Below are positions 34,237 through 44,068 of a DNA stretch of 64,000 nt, piece by piece (position 1 is the first letter of the stretch; every line of letters begins with the position of its first letter). The translations under genes and the position numbers were made by a program. The notes under the pieces are model-generated. The model had not been told where the DNA came from and searched no databases. It saw only the letters and a program-made list of their open reading frames with translations. The stretch comes from an uncultured bacterium (GTDB taxonomy: Bacteria > Hydrogenedentota > Hydrogenedentia > Hydrogenedentales > Hydrogenedentaceae). The stretch spans positions 48,614 to 112,613 of the forward strand of contig CALLRP010000003.1 in NCBI GenBank assembly GCA_938014335.1, given 5' to 3'.

Positions 34237-35991
34237 TTATACTTTTTTTGCTGGGAGGACACAGCGGAAACCGACTGTGTTGAGTTGGGATTCGGGGAAT
34301 AATCCTTTTCGAGCTGTACATGTTATTTCGGTTGGGCTGGATTTCCAACATCCACCTCTCACTGTTCTTAAAGGGGGGTTAGGAACCGTATCGGGTTGTT
34401 TCCGTACTATGGAGTAGAAGAGATAGTAATCGCGTGTCCATTCCATAACATTCCCTGCAAGGTCATATACCCCTTCAGGTGTTTTACCCTCTTCATGCAT
34501 AGTTACGATAGAGGGCATTCCTAAATAATCATTGAAATTTGCATGAATTGTATCGGGGGGAGTATTGCCCCAGGGATACTTCCGATTTTCTTTACCTCTT
34601 GCTGTGAATTCCCATTCCTTTTCTGAGGGTAACATTTTTCCAGCCCACTGTGCATAGGCATTAGCTTCGAACCATGTAACGCCTACAATAGGTTGTTCGG
34701 GACCGTTTAGCATGGGATCATGCCAGAAACGAGGGAGGGGGGCTCCTGTTTCTTCAATATATTTTTTATATTCCGCCACAGTCACAGGATATATATCTAT
34801 CCAAAAAGGCTCCACATAAACTTCTTCTTCGGGGGCTTCTTCTGAAACGGCGTTATTTCCCATAAGAAAATAGCCCCCTTCCATAAATGCCATGTTTTGG
34901 GTGGATACAGAATGCGATGTTTTGGAAGAGATAATGATGTTTACTGTTTTTTCGGAATAAGAATCTCCAAAACTTTTTTCAAGTGCTAAACGGAAATCTC
35001 GTGCGGTTTGCCAGCGATCTTCGCGATTCTCTGCTAAGGCTTTGTTGAGTACTTCGTTAATGGATGGGGAGACATCGTTTCTTGCTTGCATAAGAGGAAC
35101 ATATTTATCGAGAGGGGAACGCAATGATAGTAATTCGTATAAAATAAGACCTACCGTATACAAATCCGACCTTGCATCGGTAGTCCATTTTTTCTTTTGT
35201 TCAGGGGAGGCGTATTCATAAGTCCCTAATATTGTTTGTTCCTGTGAAGAACTTCTATGACTTGTTGAAGATATGGGTTGGTTATGTAAAGAAGTAGGGT
35301 AATTTTGAGAAGGTGTTAATGATGGTTGGGTTACCTGATTTATGGATTCCTCCACAGCGATTGCAAGTCCGAAATCCAATACCTTTATCTTTTCTCCGGG
35401 GACAACCATTATATTTTCGGGCTTTAAATCCCGATGGGTTACCCAACGATGGGCGTATTCAAGGGCTTGTAGTATTTGCAAAGTAAATTGAATTGCAATA
35501 CGGATAGGCAAAAATCGGCGTTCTATCCGCAGTTTTCTTAGCATATTTCGCAGAGATTGCCCTTCTAAATATTCCATGCTCAAAAATAGGAGGCCCTCAT
35601 TGGTATAGGATACATCGTGAACTGCTACTACATTTTCATGTCTTAATCGCCGTGCTAATTGGGCTTCTTTAATAAACAATTGCGCTGCTCTGGGAGATCT
35701 CAAATAATTCGGTTTTATAAATTTTAAGGCTACAACCTCATCTAATAATTCATCTCTCGCCTTATATACACAGCCCATCCCTCCTTTGCCTATCATATTT
35801 TCAATAACATAACGGTCATCAATACAATCGCCTGGCTTAAATTCAATTCGTAGCGAGGCATCATTACTTAAATTGGGGACCACTATCGGTTGACGACAGT
35901 GAAAACAGTAACCTGTTTCCCCCTGGATTATGGCGGGGACCCATATTTTTAATCCACAATTTTTACATATTACTGCTATAATTGATTGCAT
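34237..35991 (-). CDS. Ser/Thr protein kinase fused to a formylglycine-enzyme-like domain
   Basis: 584 aa. A zinc-ribbon-like start (CKNC...CFHC, residues 9-36) is followed by a Hanks-type kinase (about 56-330) with GKGGMGCVYKA, catalytic THRDLKPEN and DFGLA. A C-terminal SUMF1/FGE fold (about 370-580) starts MAFMEGGYFLMGNNA and has GVTWFEANAYAQWAGKMLPSEKEWEFTARG and GNVMEWTRD. The true FGE catalytic cysteine pair is not evident (GGCWKSSPTEITCTARKG), so this domain is probably a ligand or effector module rather than a sulfatase activator. No membrane helix is obvious, unlike PASTA kinases. This fusion occurs in Planctomycetes and related phyla. Confidence 0.92.
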   Translation of the reverse strand: MQSIIAVICKNCGLKIWVPAIIQGETGYCFHCRQPIVVPNLSNDASLRIEFKPGDCIDDRYVIENMIGKGGMGCVYKARDELLDEVVALKFIKPNYLRSPRAAQLFIKEAQLARRLRHENVVAVHDVSYTNEGLLFLSMEYLEGQSLRNMLRKLRIERRFLPIRIAIQFTLQILQALEYAHRWVTHRDLKPENIMVVPGEKIKVLDFGLAIAVEESINQVTQPSLTPSQNYPTSLHNQPISSTSHRSSSQEQTILGTYEYASPEQKKKWTTDARSDLYTVGLILYELLSLRSPLDKYVPLMQARNDVSPSINEVLNKALAENREDRWQTARDFRLALEKSFGDSYSEKTVNIIISSKTSHSVSTQNMAFMEGGYFLMGNNAVSEEAPEEEVYVEPFWIDIYPVTVAEYKKYIEETGAPLPRFWHDPMLNGPEQPIVGVTWFEANAYAQWAGKMLPSEKEWEFTARGKENRKYPWGNTPPDTIHANFNDYLGMPSIVTMHEEGKTPEGVYDLAGNVMEWTRDYYLFYSIVRKQPDTVPNPPLRTVRGGCWKSSPTEITCTARKGLFPESQLNTVGFRCVLPAKKV

Positions 35992-36145
35992 CCTGTCTTC
36001 CTTACTTCACTCGCTAAAATTGTAAGGATGATTATACCAAATCGTGTATAATGACGTATAATGATGTATCCTATTTTTAGATTAACCGCTTCATATTATA
36101 TTTCATGTATATTATCATATAAATGTATTAATTTAGGATGATAAA

Positions 36146-37078
36146 ATGAGTATTATAAGGAGTAAATTTTTCTTTATTTTTGTCATCTTCATAGTTTTTT
36201 GTTTCTTCTCTTTATACAGTAATGCTGTGGAAATTACTATTCCCTCCGTTTCTGTCAAAACAGGGGAATGTTTTTCTATTAATGTAAATCTATATCAAAT
36301 TGAGGATGAAGATATTCACACTGCAGTAATTGCTTTTGCTTTTGACCCGTTTAAAATACAAATAGGTTGCAAGCAGAAACTTAATACGGGCACTTATAAT
36401 GAACCTGCTGTGTACGAGCGGGGGGCCTCTATTGATGAGCAACCTATTACTCTTAGTAATACACTATTTGACATCAATATCAAGTATCGTGTCGCGATAT
36501 ATCCACAGGGAGTAATGATTGTAGTTTTATGGGATGGCACTGATAAAATTCCTTCTGGACTTTTGTTTACAGTTCCATGTAAATTGACAGAGTATGCGAT
36601 ACCTGGAGATAAGTTAATAACCCCCCTTATTTCGAAGGAGGAACCTATTTATATACAGAGGACTTTTCATGACAATCAAGTGGAGTCGCAATCGTTTTAC
36701 TGTTCCCTTGCTGATATCAATGCCTTGCCTGTAAATCCAGTGCTTACCTATGGTACTGTTTATGTAAAAAGTATGAATCAAGGGGAAATTGAAGAGGGAG
36801 AAGGGTATATTGGAGAAGGGACTTTTGAAGGTGTCAATGCCGAGGGAACAGAAGAGGGGGATATTCTTGAGGGAAGAGTAGAAGGGGAAGAAGAGGGACA
36901 GAATTCTGAAGGAAATATTTCGGAAGGGACATCTGAGGGAGAAAATGGTATTTGTGGATGTAGCAGAAAGCGAGTCATACAACAACAAAAGACGGTATCT
37001 CTTTTACAAATTTTCGAGAGAAATGACTTAAATATAGGATTTATGATTGCACTTGTTGCAATACTGCGCCGATTGTAG
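36146..37078 (+). CDS. Secreted cohesin-like protein with Glu-Gly linker and Cys-containing C-terminus
   Basis: 310 aa. Signal peptide (about 1-27), then a beta-rich domain (about 30-200) beginning VEITIPSVSVKTGECFSINVNL, the style of cohesin/dockerin-partner and big extracellular domains. Residues about 213-270 are an acidic linker of E-G-x-x-E-G steps. The end carries CGCSRKR, a short hydrophobic stretch (IGFMIALVAIL) and RRL, the plan of a C-terminal sorting signal of the MYXO-CTERM kind, but not an exact match. It is probably exported and anchored. No sorting protease is next to it. Confidence 0.65.
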   Translation: MSIIRSKFFFIFVIFIVFCFFSLYSNAVEITIPSVSVKTGECFSINVNLYQIEDEDIHTAVIAFAFDPFKIQIGCKQKLNTGTYNEPAVYERGASIDEQPITLSNTLFDINIKYRVAIYPQGVMIVVLWDGTDKIPSGLLFTVPCKLTEYAIPGDKLITPLISKEEPIYIQRTFHDNQVESQSFYCSLADINALPVNPVLTYGTVYVKSMNQGEIEEGEGYIGEGTFEGVNAEGTEEGDILEGRVEGEEEGQNSEGNISEGTSEGENGICGCSRKRVIQQQKTVSLLQIFERNDLNIGFMIALVAILRRL

Positions 37079-37141
37079 TTAAACTATTCACACATTTTTT
37101 AATAAGGCATTTTATATACATTGTTGTAAAGAAAGGACCCT

Positions 37142-37966
37142 ATGAAACCTACATTGATTCAGATAGGAATATTTGAACTTCATTCGTATGTTGTTTTTAT
37201 GGCTCTGGGGCTTTTAGTAGGTGTTTCGCTTGCTCTGCGCGAGAATAGCCGATTACCTCAGCCTTATAATGTAACGGGAAAGGTCGGCATCTGGGGATTG
37301 ATGGGTGGGTTAATTGGAGCGAATGCCTATTACATAATTCAATATCAAGGGATAACGCATCTATATGAGATTATTTACTTTTGGGCAGGGGGGTATGTGT
37401 TTTTTGGTGGTTTTATTGGTGGAGTTGTTGGTGTTTGGTTGTATTTGAGGAAACAGAAAGTACCTTTTCTTCCCGCAGCCGATATTGGAGCTCCTTATCT
37501 TGCTTTAGGGCATGCTATTGGAAGGATAGGTTGTTTTACAAATGGTTGTTGTTGGGGTGATTTATGTGGTGCTCCATGGGGTATGGTCTTCCCGGAAGAT
37601 AGCGGAGTGTATGACCACCATATAAAAGAGCATTTGCTCTATACAAGCAGTAAATTCCCTTTATCTATTCATCCCACGCAATTATATGAGGTCTTGGGGC
37701 TTGTTGTTGTCTTTTTTCTTCTTCGCATGATTTATCACAATAAAAAATACAATGGGCAAGTTTTTCTATGGTATTTTTGTCTATATGGAGCATGGCGATT
37801 TTTTGATGAAAATTTTCGAGGAGACAGCAGTCGTTTCACATTTGGAATGACTACTTCACAACTTATTGCCCTATCTGCCTGTCTCATGAGCGGTATCCTT
37901 ATTTTCTTTCTTTATGTATTTATAGTCCGTAAAAAAGAAAAAGATTGTAATGAACAAAGCTACTAA
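37142..37966 (+). CDS. lgt: Prolipoprotein diacylglyceryl transferase
   Basis: 274 aa, about seven membrane helices. It transfers diacylglycerol from phosphatidylglycerol to the lipobox Cys of prolipoproteins. The Lgt signature is HAIGRIGCFTNGCCWGDLCG, with HPTQLYEV and a C-terminal RFFDENFRGD segment carrying the conserved arginine and acidic residues. Length is typical. AAAGGACCC precedes the ATG. Confidence 0.95.
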   Translation: MKPTLIQIGIFELHSYVVFMALGLLVGVSLALRENSRLPQPYNVTGKVGIWGLMGGLIGANAYYIIQYQGITHLYEIIYFWAGGYVFFGGFIGGVVGVWLYLRKQKVPFLPAADIGAPYLALGHAIGRIGCFTNGCCWGDLCGAPWGMVFPEDSGVYDHHIKEHLLYTSSKFPLSIHPTQLYEVLGLVVVFFLLRMIYHNKKYNGQVFLWYFCLYGAWRFFDENFRGDSSRFTFGMTTSQLIALSACLMSGILIFFLYVFIVRKKEKDCNEQSY

Positions 37967-37972
37967 GTCGTG

Positions 37973-38686
37973 TCAATTAATAATTTCTTTAATTCCCGTT
38001 ATTTTTTCCATACGGTGAAGGAGTTCATTAAGAGCCTCTTCTACTTCTTTTCGTGTGTTTTCAATTTGATGTCTGTCATCGGAGGGTGGAGGAGGGATGG
38101 GAGGTCCAAAGCCCATATATATTTTGGCAAAAGGTTTGGGAACAGGGAAACGGTCCCATGAATTTAATTTCCAACAATTGCTAATAATAGCCCCCATAGG
38201 GATTATGGGGGTTTGTGTTCTCGCAGATAAAACGGCAATACCGGGTTTTGCAATTCGTCGAGGGCCTTTGGGTCCATCTAATGTCCATCCGACACATTTT
38301 ACATGTTCTAATGCCTTTTGCAATCCTTTTAAGGCATCGCTTCCCCCTTTGGAACTTGACCCACGGACAGCTTCTAATCCAAAATAACGAACAATACGAG
38401 CAGCTAATTCGCCATCATAGCTATAACTTGTTAGAGTATGGTAGTTTGTTCTTTTAAAGAGATACGCACCCAAAGCCATATGTTCATGCCAGAAGGCAAT
38501 GAGGATACGCCTTTCGGAAGCCATAGTTTTGTCAACATACTCTTCTTTATCAAACACAGTCCAATCACAGAGGGCAAAAAGTCCTTTTAGCGTATAAGAC
38601 ACAATAGGTGGCAGTAAGGTTAAAGCAACTTTTTGTTTTCGTGAGAAGATATAGGGACTGTCGTAAGGAATATCAGGCAATCTCAC
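37973..38686 (-). CDS. DUF374 lysophospholipid acyltransferase-like protein
   Basis: 237 aa. It shows the DUF374 arrangement: FWHEHMALGAYLFKR (HxxxxL in place of HX4D), LTSYSYDGELAARIVRYFGLEAVRGSSSKGG, then WTLDGPKGPRRIAKPGIAVLSARTQTPIIPMGA. This is a variant LPLAT fold whose members act in lipid A-like or membrane lipid acylation. A GTG start is used. It overlaps the end of the PanE gene by 14 nt on the same strand, so they form one operon. Confidence 0.85.
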   Translation of the reverse strand: MRLPDIPYDSPYIFSRKQKVALTLLPPIVSYTLKGLFALCDWTVFDKEEYVDKTMASERRILIAFWHEHMALGAYLFKRTNYHTLTSYSYDGELAARIVRYFGLEAVRGSSSKGGSDALKGLQKALEHVKCVGWTLDGPKGPRRIAKPGIAVLSARTQTPIIPMGAIISNCWKLNSWDRFPVPKPFAKIYMGFGPPIPPPPSDDRHQIENTRKEVEEALNELLHRMEKITGIKEIIN

Positions 38687-39569
38687 GCTGTTCTAAACTC
38701 CGAATCAGTTGATACACGACTTTCGTTCGTGGTGTTGTAAGAAAGGCAGATGTTCCCCGTCGTACGATTTCACCACTTATAGCATCTATTTCTGTTCGTT
38801 TCCCGGCACGAATATCCTGTAACATAGAAGATATGTTATCTGCTGTTTTTTCACATACTTCTTCTGCCACTTCTACCAAACTTCGCGAAAAACGGTATCC
38901 CTCGGTCCCCGCCACTTTGGATGCTTCAATCACAAGTTCACGAAGTAACTCTCTTGCTTCACGAATTTTCAATAACATACCATTGGGAATATTCAGAATG
39001 GCTGTTAATGGGTTAATGCCTGCATTGATAGCCGTCTTTTCCCAGATAACTTGACTGGGGCTATTTGTTACTTCTACATAAAACCCTGCCCTTTCCAAAA
39101 TTTCTTTGGGTTCTTTCACTGAGGCAGTGGTCCAACTTCCTAAAATGGTCGTTCCGGAGGCAGTATGTCGCACCTTTCCCTCTTCTATCAAAGTACTCGC
39201 TTCGGTGGTTATTCCTGCAAGAATGTTTTCCGAACCTGTTTTTTTACAGAGGATTTCGACATTTCCTAACCCATTTTGTAATGTAAGAATAGGTGTATCG
39301 GGCGGTAATATAAGATTTGCAGTAGAATACGATTTTACAAGGACTATGACTAAATCTTGCATAGTGGGGATATGTGTGTTTACATGTATATGATATTGTT
39401 CTGACTTATCCCCTTCTATAATTTCGATGCCATTTTTTATTAAACGGTTGACACGCTCTTGTTTATAGTCAATGAGATGAACGCGAAATCCTGCTTTGGC
39501 TAATTTCCCTGCAAAAAGACAACCCAATGCACCCGGACCAACTATACTTACAGAATAGGCATTACTCAT
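38673..39569 (-). CDS. panE: 2-dehydropantoate 2-reductase
   Basis: 298 aa NADPH-dependent reductase of ketopantoate to pantoate in pantothenate/CoA synthesis. It has the N-terminal Rossmann motif VSIVGPGALGCLFAGKLAKAGF, the catalytic region WEKTAINAGINPLTAILNIPNG (Lys and Asn), and SSMLQDIRAGKRTEIDAISG with the conserved Glu. Other ketopantoate-reductase-fold enzymes are possible, but the motifs are complete. Confidence 0.92.
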   Translation of the reverse strand: MSNAYSVSIVGPGALGCLFAGKLAKAGFRVHLIDYKQERVNRLIKNGIEIIEGDKSEQYHIHVNTHIPTMQDLVIVLVKSYSTANLILPPDTPILTLQNGLGNVEILCKKTGSENILAGITTEASTLIEEGKVRHTASGTTILGSWTTASVKEPKEILERAGFYVEVTNSPSQVIWEKTAINAGINPLTAILNIPNGMLLKIREARELLRELVIEASKVAGTEGYRFSRSLVEVAEEVCEKTADNISSMLQDIRAGKRTEIDAISGEIVRRGTSAFLTTPRTKVVYQLIRSLEQREIA

Positions 39570-39647
39570 TTGTTAAGCCTCCTTTGCTTTTCTCTCGTTA
39601 ACAAATTGTTATGTAATATTATAGATAAAAACTTTCATTATTAAAAA

Positions 39648-40469
39648 TTATTTTTGCGGTTTTATGATAAATGCTTGTTTAAAGTCGGGCTCTCGCGAAA
39701 GAATTGATAATGCTTCTCGGGCTGTCTTTTCATCTGGGATATTTATAACGATAATTTTGTAGAATTTTCCAGTAGGCTGAATCGTAAATAAATACTTATT
39801 CCCAAATTTTTTCTGTAATTTATCTACCATAATATGAGCGCGTTTTTCCGCATCCTCACCGGTCAAAGCAGATAGTTGAATGCTAAATGTTCGGGGTTTT
39901 TGTTTGATTACTATGTTTGTTATAGATGCGGAAGGAGTTTTTTTCTCTATAGTATTTTGGGGTATTTCCTGTTCAATAGGAGGTGTTAAAGGTGTTAGTT
40001 CAATGGGGGGTTTTGTTTGTTCGGGATGTGGGGTATTATCAACGGGGGCTTTTTCAGGGGGGGGAGCAAATGTCTGTTCACTTTTAGGTTGTTCTGGAAT
40101 TTGTTCAGGAGAAGGAGGTGATATGACTGTTGTCCCTGTTTGTTCAGGTGGAGACGGTTCCATAGAGGGTGTGCTCTCTAATTTTTCAATAGAACCTTCT
40201 GTATTAGGAGTGGGTGCAACAAAATTATTGGTTTCTTTTGTTTCTACGGGTTTTGTTTCTAATTTGTTTTCTTGAGTTGTCTCTGTTTTTTGAGCCTGTT
40301 GCGTCAAATGTATCAAGGCTTCTCTTTTGCCCATATATACTCCGAAAAGAAATACCAAGATAAAAAAGAAAATGAGCCCCACTAAAATAAATACCATCTT
40401 TTTAACGGATATATAAATTCCTTGAAGCTCATTTTTTTTGTTTACTGGTCTCTGATAATCATCAAACAT
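39648..40469 (-). CDS. Membrane-anchored SPOR domain protein
   Basis: 273 aa. A short cytoplasmic tail is followed by one membrane helix (KKMVFILVGLIFFFILVFLFGV), a long Pro/Glu/Thr/Gln-rich periplasmic linker, and a C-terminal SPOR domain (RTFSIQLSALTGEDAEKRAHIMVDKLQ to AREALSILSREPDFKQAFII). SPOR domains bind glycan strands lacking stem peptides at division sites. The ATG at 40469 is preferred over a GTG at 40517, which would deeply overlap the upstream gene; neither has a strong ribosome site. The start overlaps the upstream gene by 8 nt. Confidence 0.85.
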   Translation of the reverse strand: MFDDYQRPVNKKNELQGIYISVKKMVFILVGLIFFFILVFLFGVYMGKREALIHLTQQAQKTETTQENKLETKPVETKETNNFVAPTPNTEGSIEKLESTPSMEPSPPEQTGTTVISPPSPEQIPEQPKSEQTFAPPPEKAPVDNTPHPEQTKPPIELTPLTPPIEQEIPQNTIEKKTPSASITNIVIKQKPRTFSIQLSALTGEDAEKRAHIMVDKLQKKFGNKYLFTIQPTGKFYKIIVINIPDEKTAREALSILSREPDFKQAFIIKPQK

Positions 40470-41004
40470 GAGAGATACTATCTTGTGTGTTTGGTGTTTC
40501 TGTTTCGGGTTTATCACCCAGCCGTTCTAATATAATTTTCTTTGCTTCTTCCATTTCTGAAAAAGAGAAATTGGGGTCTCTCACTTCAATAACACGGTCA
40601 TCTATACGGTCAATATACATAATGATATAACCATCTCTTGGAGAGATAGCCATCTCTTTTATTTTTTTAAAGATTTTCTCTCTTTTCAATAATTGTGAAG
40701 CGAGGAAGGCAATAGCCAGTTCCATTCGTGAATGTTCTTTTTCTACAGATTCATAGAAGAGTTTTCGTAAAGGAGAATCTACGACTTCCTGTTCCTTTCT
40801 TTTTATTTTTGCATCCATATAGCGATGTCGCCATTGGGAAAGAGCTTCCTGCTTTTCTTGTTGTTCCCAGCAAGAGACACAATAATCCTGTCGTTGCCAT
40901 TCACTATCGTTATCGAGAATTCGTGACCAAATCCATTCTTCATGTATAAAAACTTTCTCACAGGAAAGACATTTTATTCCATTTCGACTAATCTTAATTT
41001 CCAT
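40462..41004 (-). CDS. Zinc-ribbon protein of unknown function
   Basis: 180 aa. Two cysteine pairs, CLSC near residue 13 and CVSC near 42, suggest one zinc ribbon. The middle is charged and helical (ESVEKEHSRMELAIAFLASQLLKREKIFK) and ends DGYIIMYIDRIDDRVIEVRDPNFSFSEMEEAKK. It is not assigned to a named family here, though the layout recalls small conserved proteins of Planctomycetes and neighbours. GGAGGTGATG precedes the ATG. It shares a transcript with the SPOR gene. Confidence 0.7.
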   Translation of the reverse strand: MEIKISRNGIKCLSCEKVFIHEEWIWSRILDNDSEWQRQDYCVSCWEQQEKQEALSQWRHRYMDAKIKRKEQEVVDSPLRKLFYESVEKEHSRMELAIAFLASQLLKREKIFKKIKEMAISPRDGYIIMYIDRIDDRVIEVRDPNFSFSEMEEAKKIILERLGDKPETETPNTQDSISHV

Positions 41005-41056
41005 TCAACATCACCTCCATTTCATAAACAATTATCGCAAATTGTAATCAGGAACT

Positions 41057-44000
41057 TCATTTTGGAGGGCCTGTGGCAGATCCAATAACGCCCCCACCTA
41101 ATTTAAGCAGGTCCACGAGTATTTTGCGAGGTATATCAATAACACGGAAGGCTTCGGTTGTAATTTCCGCTGCACCACTAACGAGAGTAACGCCGAGAGG
41201 AGGTAATTCTTTTACCTGTCCTTTAGGACTAAAGGAGGGACCATGTACACGGAAACCCAATTGGATAGGATTCTGAATAATTTGATGTCCCCGAATATTA
41301 AAACTATCACGAATAACTGCAATTTGCGAAGCCAGTTGAGGAGATAATGTAATGGATAAATCATAGTCCATATCTCCATCAATTATAAATTGACCATTCC
41401 CGTTGATTTGTAACCCTTCGGAACGGAATTGGACATTGGGGGTCTTGACGAGGTCTTTCTCCATCTGGACATCGCTGGTAAAAGTGTAGAAAGGTAAAGT
41501 AGCGGGGAAGTTTGTAGGTGACATGTCGGGGGCAAAGCGAGTTAGGAAAAGGTCTGTTTTTACCTTCCCGTTGACTACCTGAAAAGACCCTTTACCCGAG
41601 AGCGTGTTAGAATCATCTAAATCGAGGGAATATTCCACATTTCCAGTGCAACTCCCTTCTATTGCTTCGGGCAGATTTAAATGACGAACCAAATAAATAA
41701 CCGGGATATTTTTCCACTGTGCTTTCAGGATGCTAAGATTTTCAGGGGAGGTAACAGAAAAACTGCCTTCTAATGTCCCTTCACCCACTTGAACAGAAAA
41801 ACGGTCTAAACCGGATATTTGCGGTCTATCGTATGCAATTCCTTTAAAATTCGTTCCTTCCCATGGGTTCATAGTTATTTTATCCGAATTAAGGACAAAG
41901 GTCCAATATTCAGGTGGAGGAAGGGGCTCTTTTTTTCGTATTCGTTCTGCTTCCGCTTCCTCCTTAGGCCGAAGAGGCAACAGCCATTTTACACCTATGG
42001 GTGGTATTGTTGCCTCTTTCGCGGTAAGGGTGAAAGTGCGCGTGCGATTATTAAGATCTCGTTCATCTATAAACGCTTGTAAAGATATTCCTTTTGCTTC
42101 CAAGGGAATTTTCGTATCTTTGGCAAGAAAAGAAGCCCAATCTATATCAATCCCCATTCTCATCGTTTCGCCATATTTATCGGTTCGGGTCTTTTTCTCC
42201 CAGAGGAAAGAGCCATTCGTCCCGAGTCCCCCTCTACCTTCATAGGGTACATTTAGGCATTTGCTTGCAGTGTTAATGTCCAGGGCATCGGTTGTCACAT
42301 GTACTCGGCGTAAATTAAATTTCTTGTTATAGTATGCATATTCAAATTTTGCATTGAGTGGAGTTGATTCTAATAAGGCGGACCCTTCTATTGTGAGTGT
42401 TTTTTGGGGAACCAATGTAACATCCAAATTGGGGATTGTTGCTCCAACGCCGGCGCGTTTTCGGAACCACCATTCAAAACCTATGCCCGCTGAAGTTAAT
42501 TCCGCATTTACTTGTGCTGTAATTTTTTCGGGGTGATAACCGATAACGGTCTGAAAAGTAGCACTTCCTGAAAGCGACACATCATCTTCTTCTTTTAAGA
42601 AAGGAAGTTTCTCTAAAGAATTTATTGTTCCACTAATCGTAAAGTTTGCTTCCTTTTCTTGAACTTTATATACACCCTTTGCAGTAATTGGCGAATCATT
42701 ATACATTCCGGACAAGGAGTCTATGGTTAATTCATTAGTTCCTAAAACACAAGTAGCAGAGATGTTATCTACTTTTATTTTTAATGGGGCGTATTCCACA
42801 ATACCGTCTTTAAGGACCAGTGTTCCTTTGGGCAGTTTCTCTTCGGTAGCCCAGCCTACCTTTACCAGTTCCAGATTAGCACGAAGCGAAGGGAGGTCAG
42901 GTCGCGTTGGTGTAAATTGTAATGTTCCATTTGTTACATCTGCTAATGCTTCCAGAATAGGCTGAGTGAATGTGCCTCGAATCCCAAAACGGAGATTATT
43001 GAGTTGGTCGAAAGTTAAGACAAAATCCCCATACGGTTTTATTTGTTGCTCGGTAAATGCGGTAATTATATCTACAAGAGGTATTTTCCGCACCTCTAAT
43101 ATTAAATCTAATTCAGGGGTGGGTCTGTCAAGGAATATCAACCCTGAAAGGCTTCCATCAAATTCGGAAGATGTTATATCTGCAGTAGTAATCCGCAAAC
43201 GTTTTTCGGATAGTTTCACATCTGCCAGAGCGGTAATTTCCCCTGTCATTGTTTGAAAAGGTATGTTGGGTGATTTGGCTTTTATATTCTCGAAGGGAGC
43301 TTCTATTGCAAGAATGAGTGTCTGATTGGGGTATCCGGCTACACGCACAGAAGGAGTTACAGAACCTTCGGGATATAGCAAATCAGAAAAAGAGATTACT
43401 TTTGCTAATTGTATTAAAAGAATTTTTTCCGCAGAGGCACGCATATCAAAATCTTCAAGAGACCGAAATCGCACATCCATATTAATGGTTGTTTCTTCTG
43501 GGACTTCCGGTAGGTATGATACAGATGTCCCTATTTTTACACGAATTTCTGGAGAATCCGCAAGACGATAACAATCAAACTGTAATCTTTTCAATTGCAG
43601 TTCGTGTTCGGGTATAAGTCCGGAAATAGAAATATTATTTCGTTCTCCCACAAGACGAAATGAAATATCTTTGAATCCTATAGGAGTACTTTCCCCGGAA
43701 GATTTCTGTATTTCTTTCCAAATAGATGGGTCTGTAATCTTTATCTTAATATCGGATTGGCTAACCTCGATACGGTCAAAACTCCACTCCCCATACAGTA
43801 GATTTATCCAATTGACATGAACTACTGTGCGAGGGATAAGTATATCTGCTTTGATTCCTTGATAGTCTGCACGAAGAGAAATATCATCAATTCGTAATCC
43901 TCTCAATCCAATAGGAAAAATCCTACCCACAGATAGTTTCCCATTGACTTTTTGACTTATCTCCTGCTCTATGTTCGCCTTCCACAACAACAATCGGTAG

Positions 44001-44068
44001 CGGGCGTATAAAAATCCTCCCGAGAAAAGCAGGGCGAGAAGAATGAATATAATGGAAATAAAACGCAA
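41057..44068 (-). CDS. AsmA-like large periplasmic protein
   Basis: 1003 aa. One N-terminal membrane helix (FISIIFILLALLFSGGFLYARY) and then about 950 residues of repeating amphipathic beta-strands with many N/D-G turns. The last 130 residues include VEYSLDLDDSNTLSGKGSFQVVNGKVKTDLFL and LQINGNGQFIIDGDMDYDLSITLSP, the AsmA/DUF3971 C-terminal pattern. Such proteins bridge the periplasm and help move phospholipid to the outer membrane. The called start is a TTG without a ribosome site. The frame stays open upstream with a basic tail (KLRKKRIAPYPEKISKP) and no ATG or GTG, so the true start, perhaps a rare codon after AAGGAAG, is unresolved. Confidence 0.82.
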   Translation of the reverse strand: MRFISIIFILLALLFSGGFLYARYRLLLWKANIEQEISQKVNGKLSVGRIFPIGLRGLRIDDISLRADYQGIKADILIPRTVVHVNWINLLYGEWSFDRIEVSQSDIKIKITDPSIWKEIQKSSGESTPIGFKDISFRLVGERNNISISGLIPEHELQLKRLQFDCYRLADSPEIRVKIGTSVSYLPEVPEETTINMDVRFRSLEDFDMRASAEKILLIQLAKVISFSDLLYPEGSVTPSVRVAGYPNQTLILAIEAPFENIKAKSPNIPFQTMTGEITALADVKLSEKRLRITTADITSSEFDGSLSGLIFLDRPTPELDLILEVRKIPLVDIITAFTEQQIKPYGDFVLTFDQLNNLRFGIRGTFTQPILEALADVTNGTLQFTPTRPDLPSLRANLELVKVGWATEEKLPKGTLVLKDGIVEYAPLKIKVDNISATCVLGTNELTIDSLSGMYNDSPITAKGVYKVQEKEANFTISGTINSLEKLPFLKEEDDVSLSGSATFQTVIGYHPEKITAQVNAELTSAGIGFEWWFRKRAGVGATIPNLDVTLVPQKTLTIEGSALLESTPLNAKFEYAYYNKKFNLRRVHVTTDALDINTASKCLNVPYEGRGGLGTNGSFLWEKKTRTDKYGETMRMGIDIDWASFLAKDTKIPLEAKGISLQAFIDERDLNNRTRTFTLTAKEATIPPIGVKWLLPLRPKEEAEAERIRKKEPLPPPEYWTFVLNSDKITMNPWEGTNFKGIAYDRPQISGLDRFSVQVGEGTLEGSFSVTSPENLSILKAQWKNIPVIYLVRHLNLPEAIEGSCTGNVEYSLDLDDSNTLSGKGSFQVVNGKVKTDLFLTRFAPDMSPTNFPATLPFYTFTSDVQMEKDLVKTPNVQFRSEGLQINGNGQFIIDGDMDYDLSITLSPQLASQIAVIRDSFNIRGHQIIQNPIQLGFRVHGPSFSPKGQVKELPPLGVTLVSGAAEITTEAFRVIDIPRKILVDLLKLGGGVIGSATGPPK

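Noticed and set aside
34169..34417. Short membrane-like open frame upstream of the kinase end
   Set aside because: Most of it is antisense to the FGE-like domain; only the first 22 codons are intergenic and no ribosome site precedes it.
36778..36978. Antisense Ser-Pro-rich open frame
   Set aside because: It is the mirror of the Glu-Gly linker of the secreted protein; no ribosome site and low-complexity origin.
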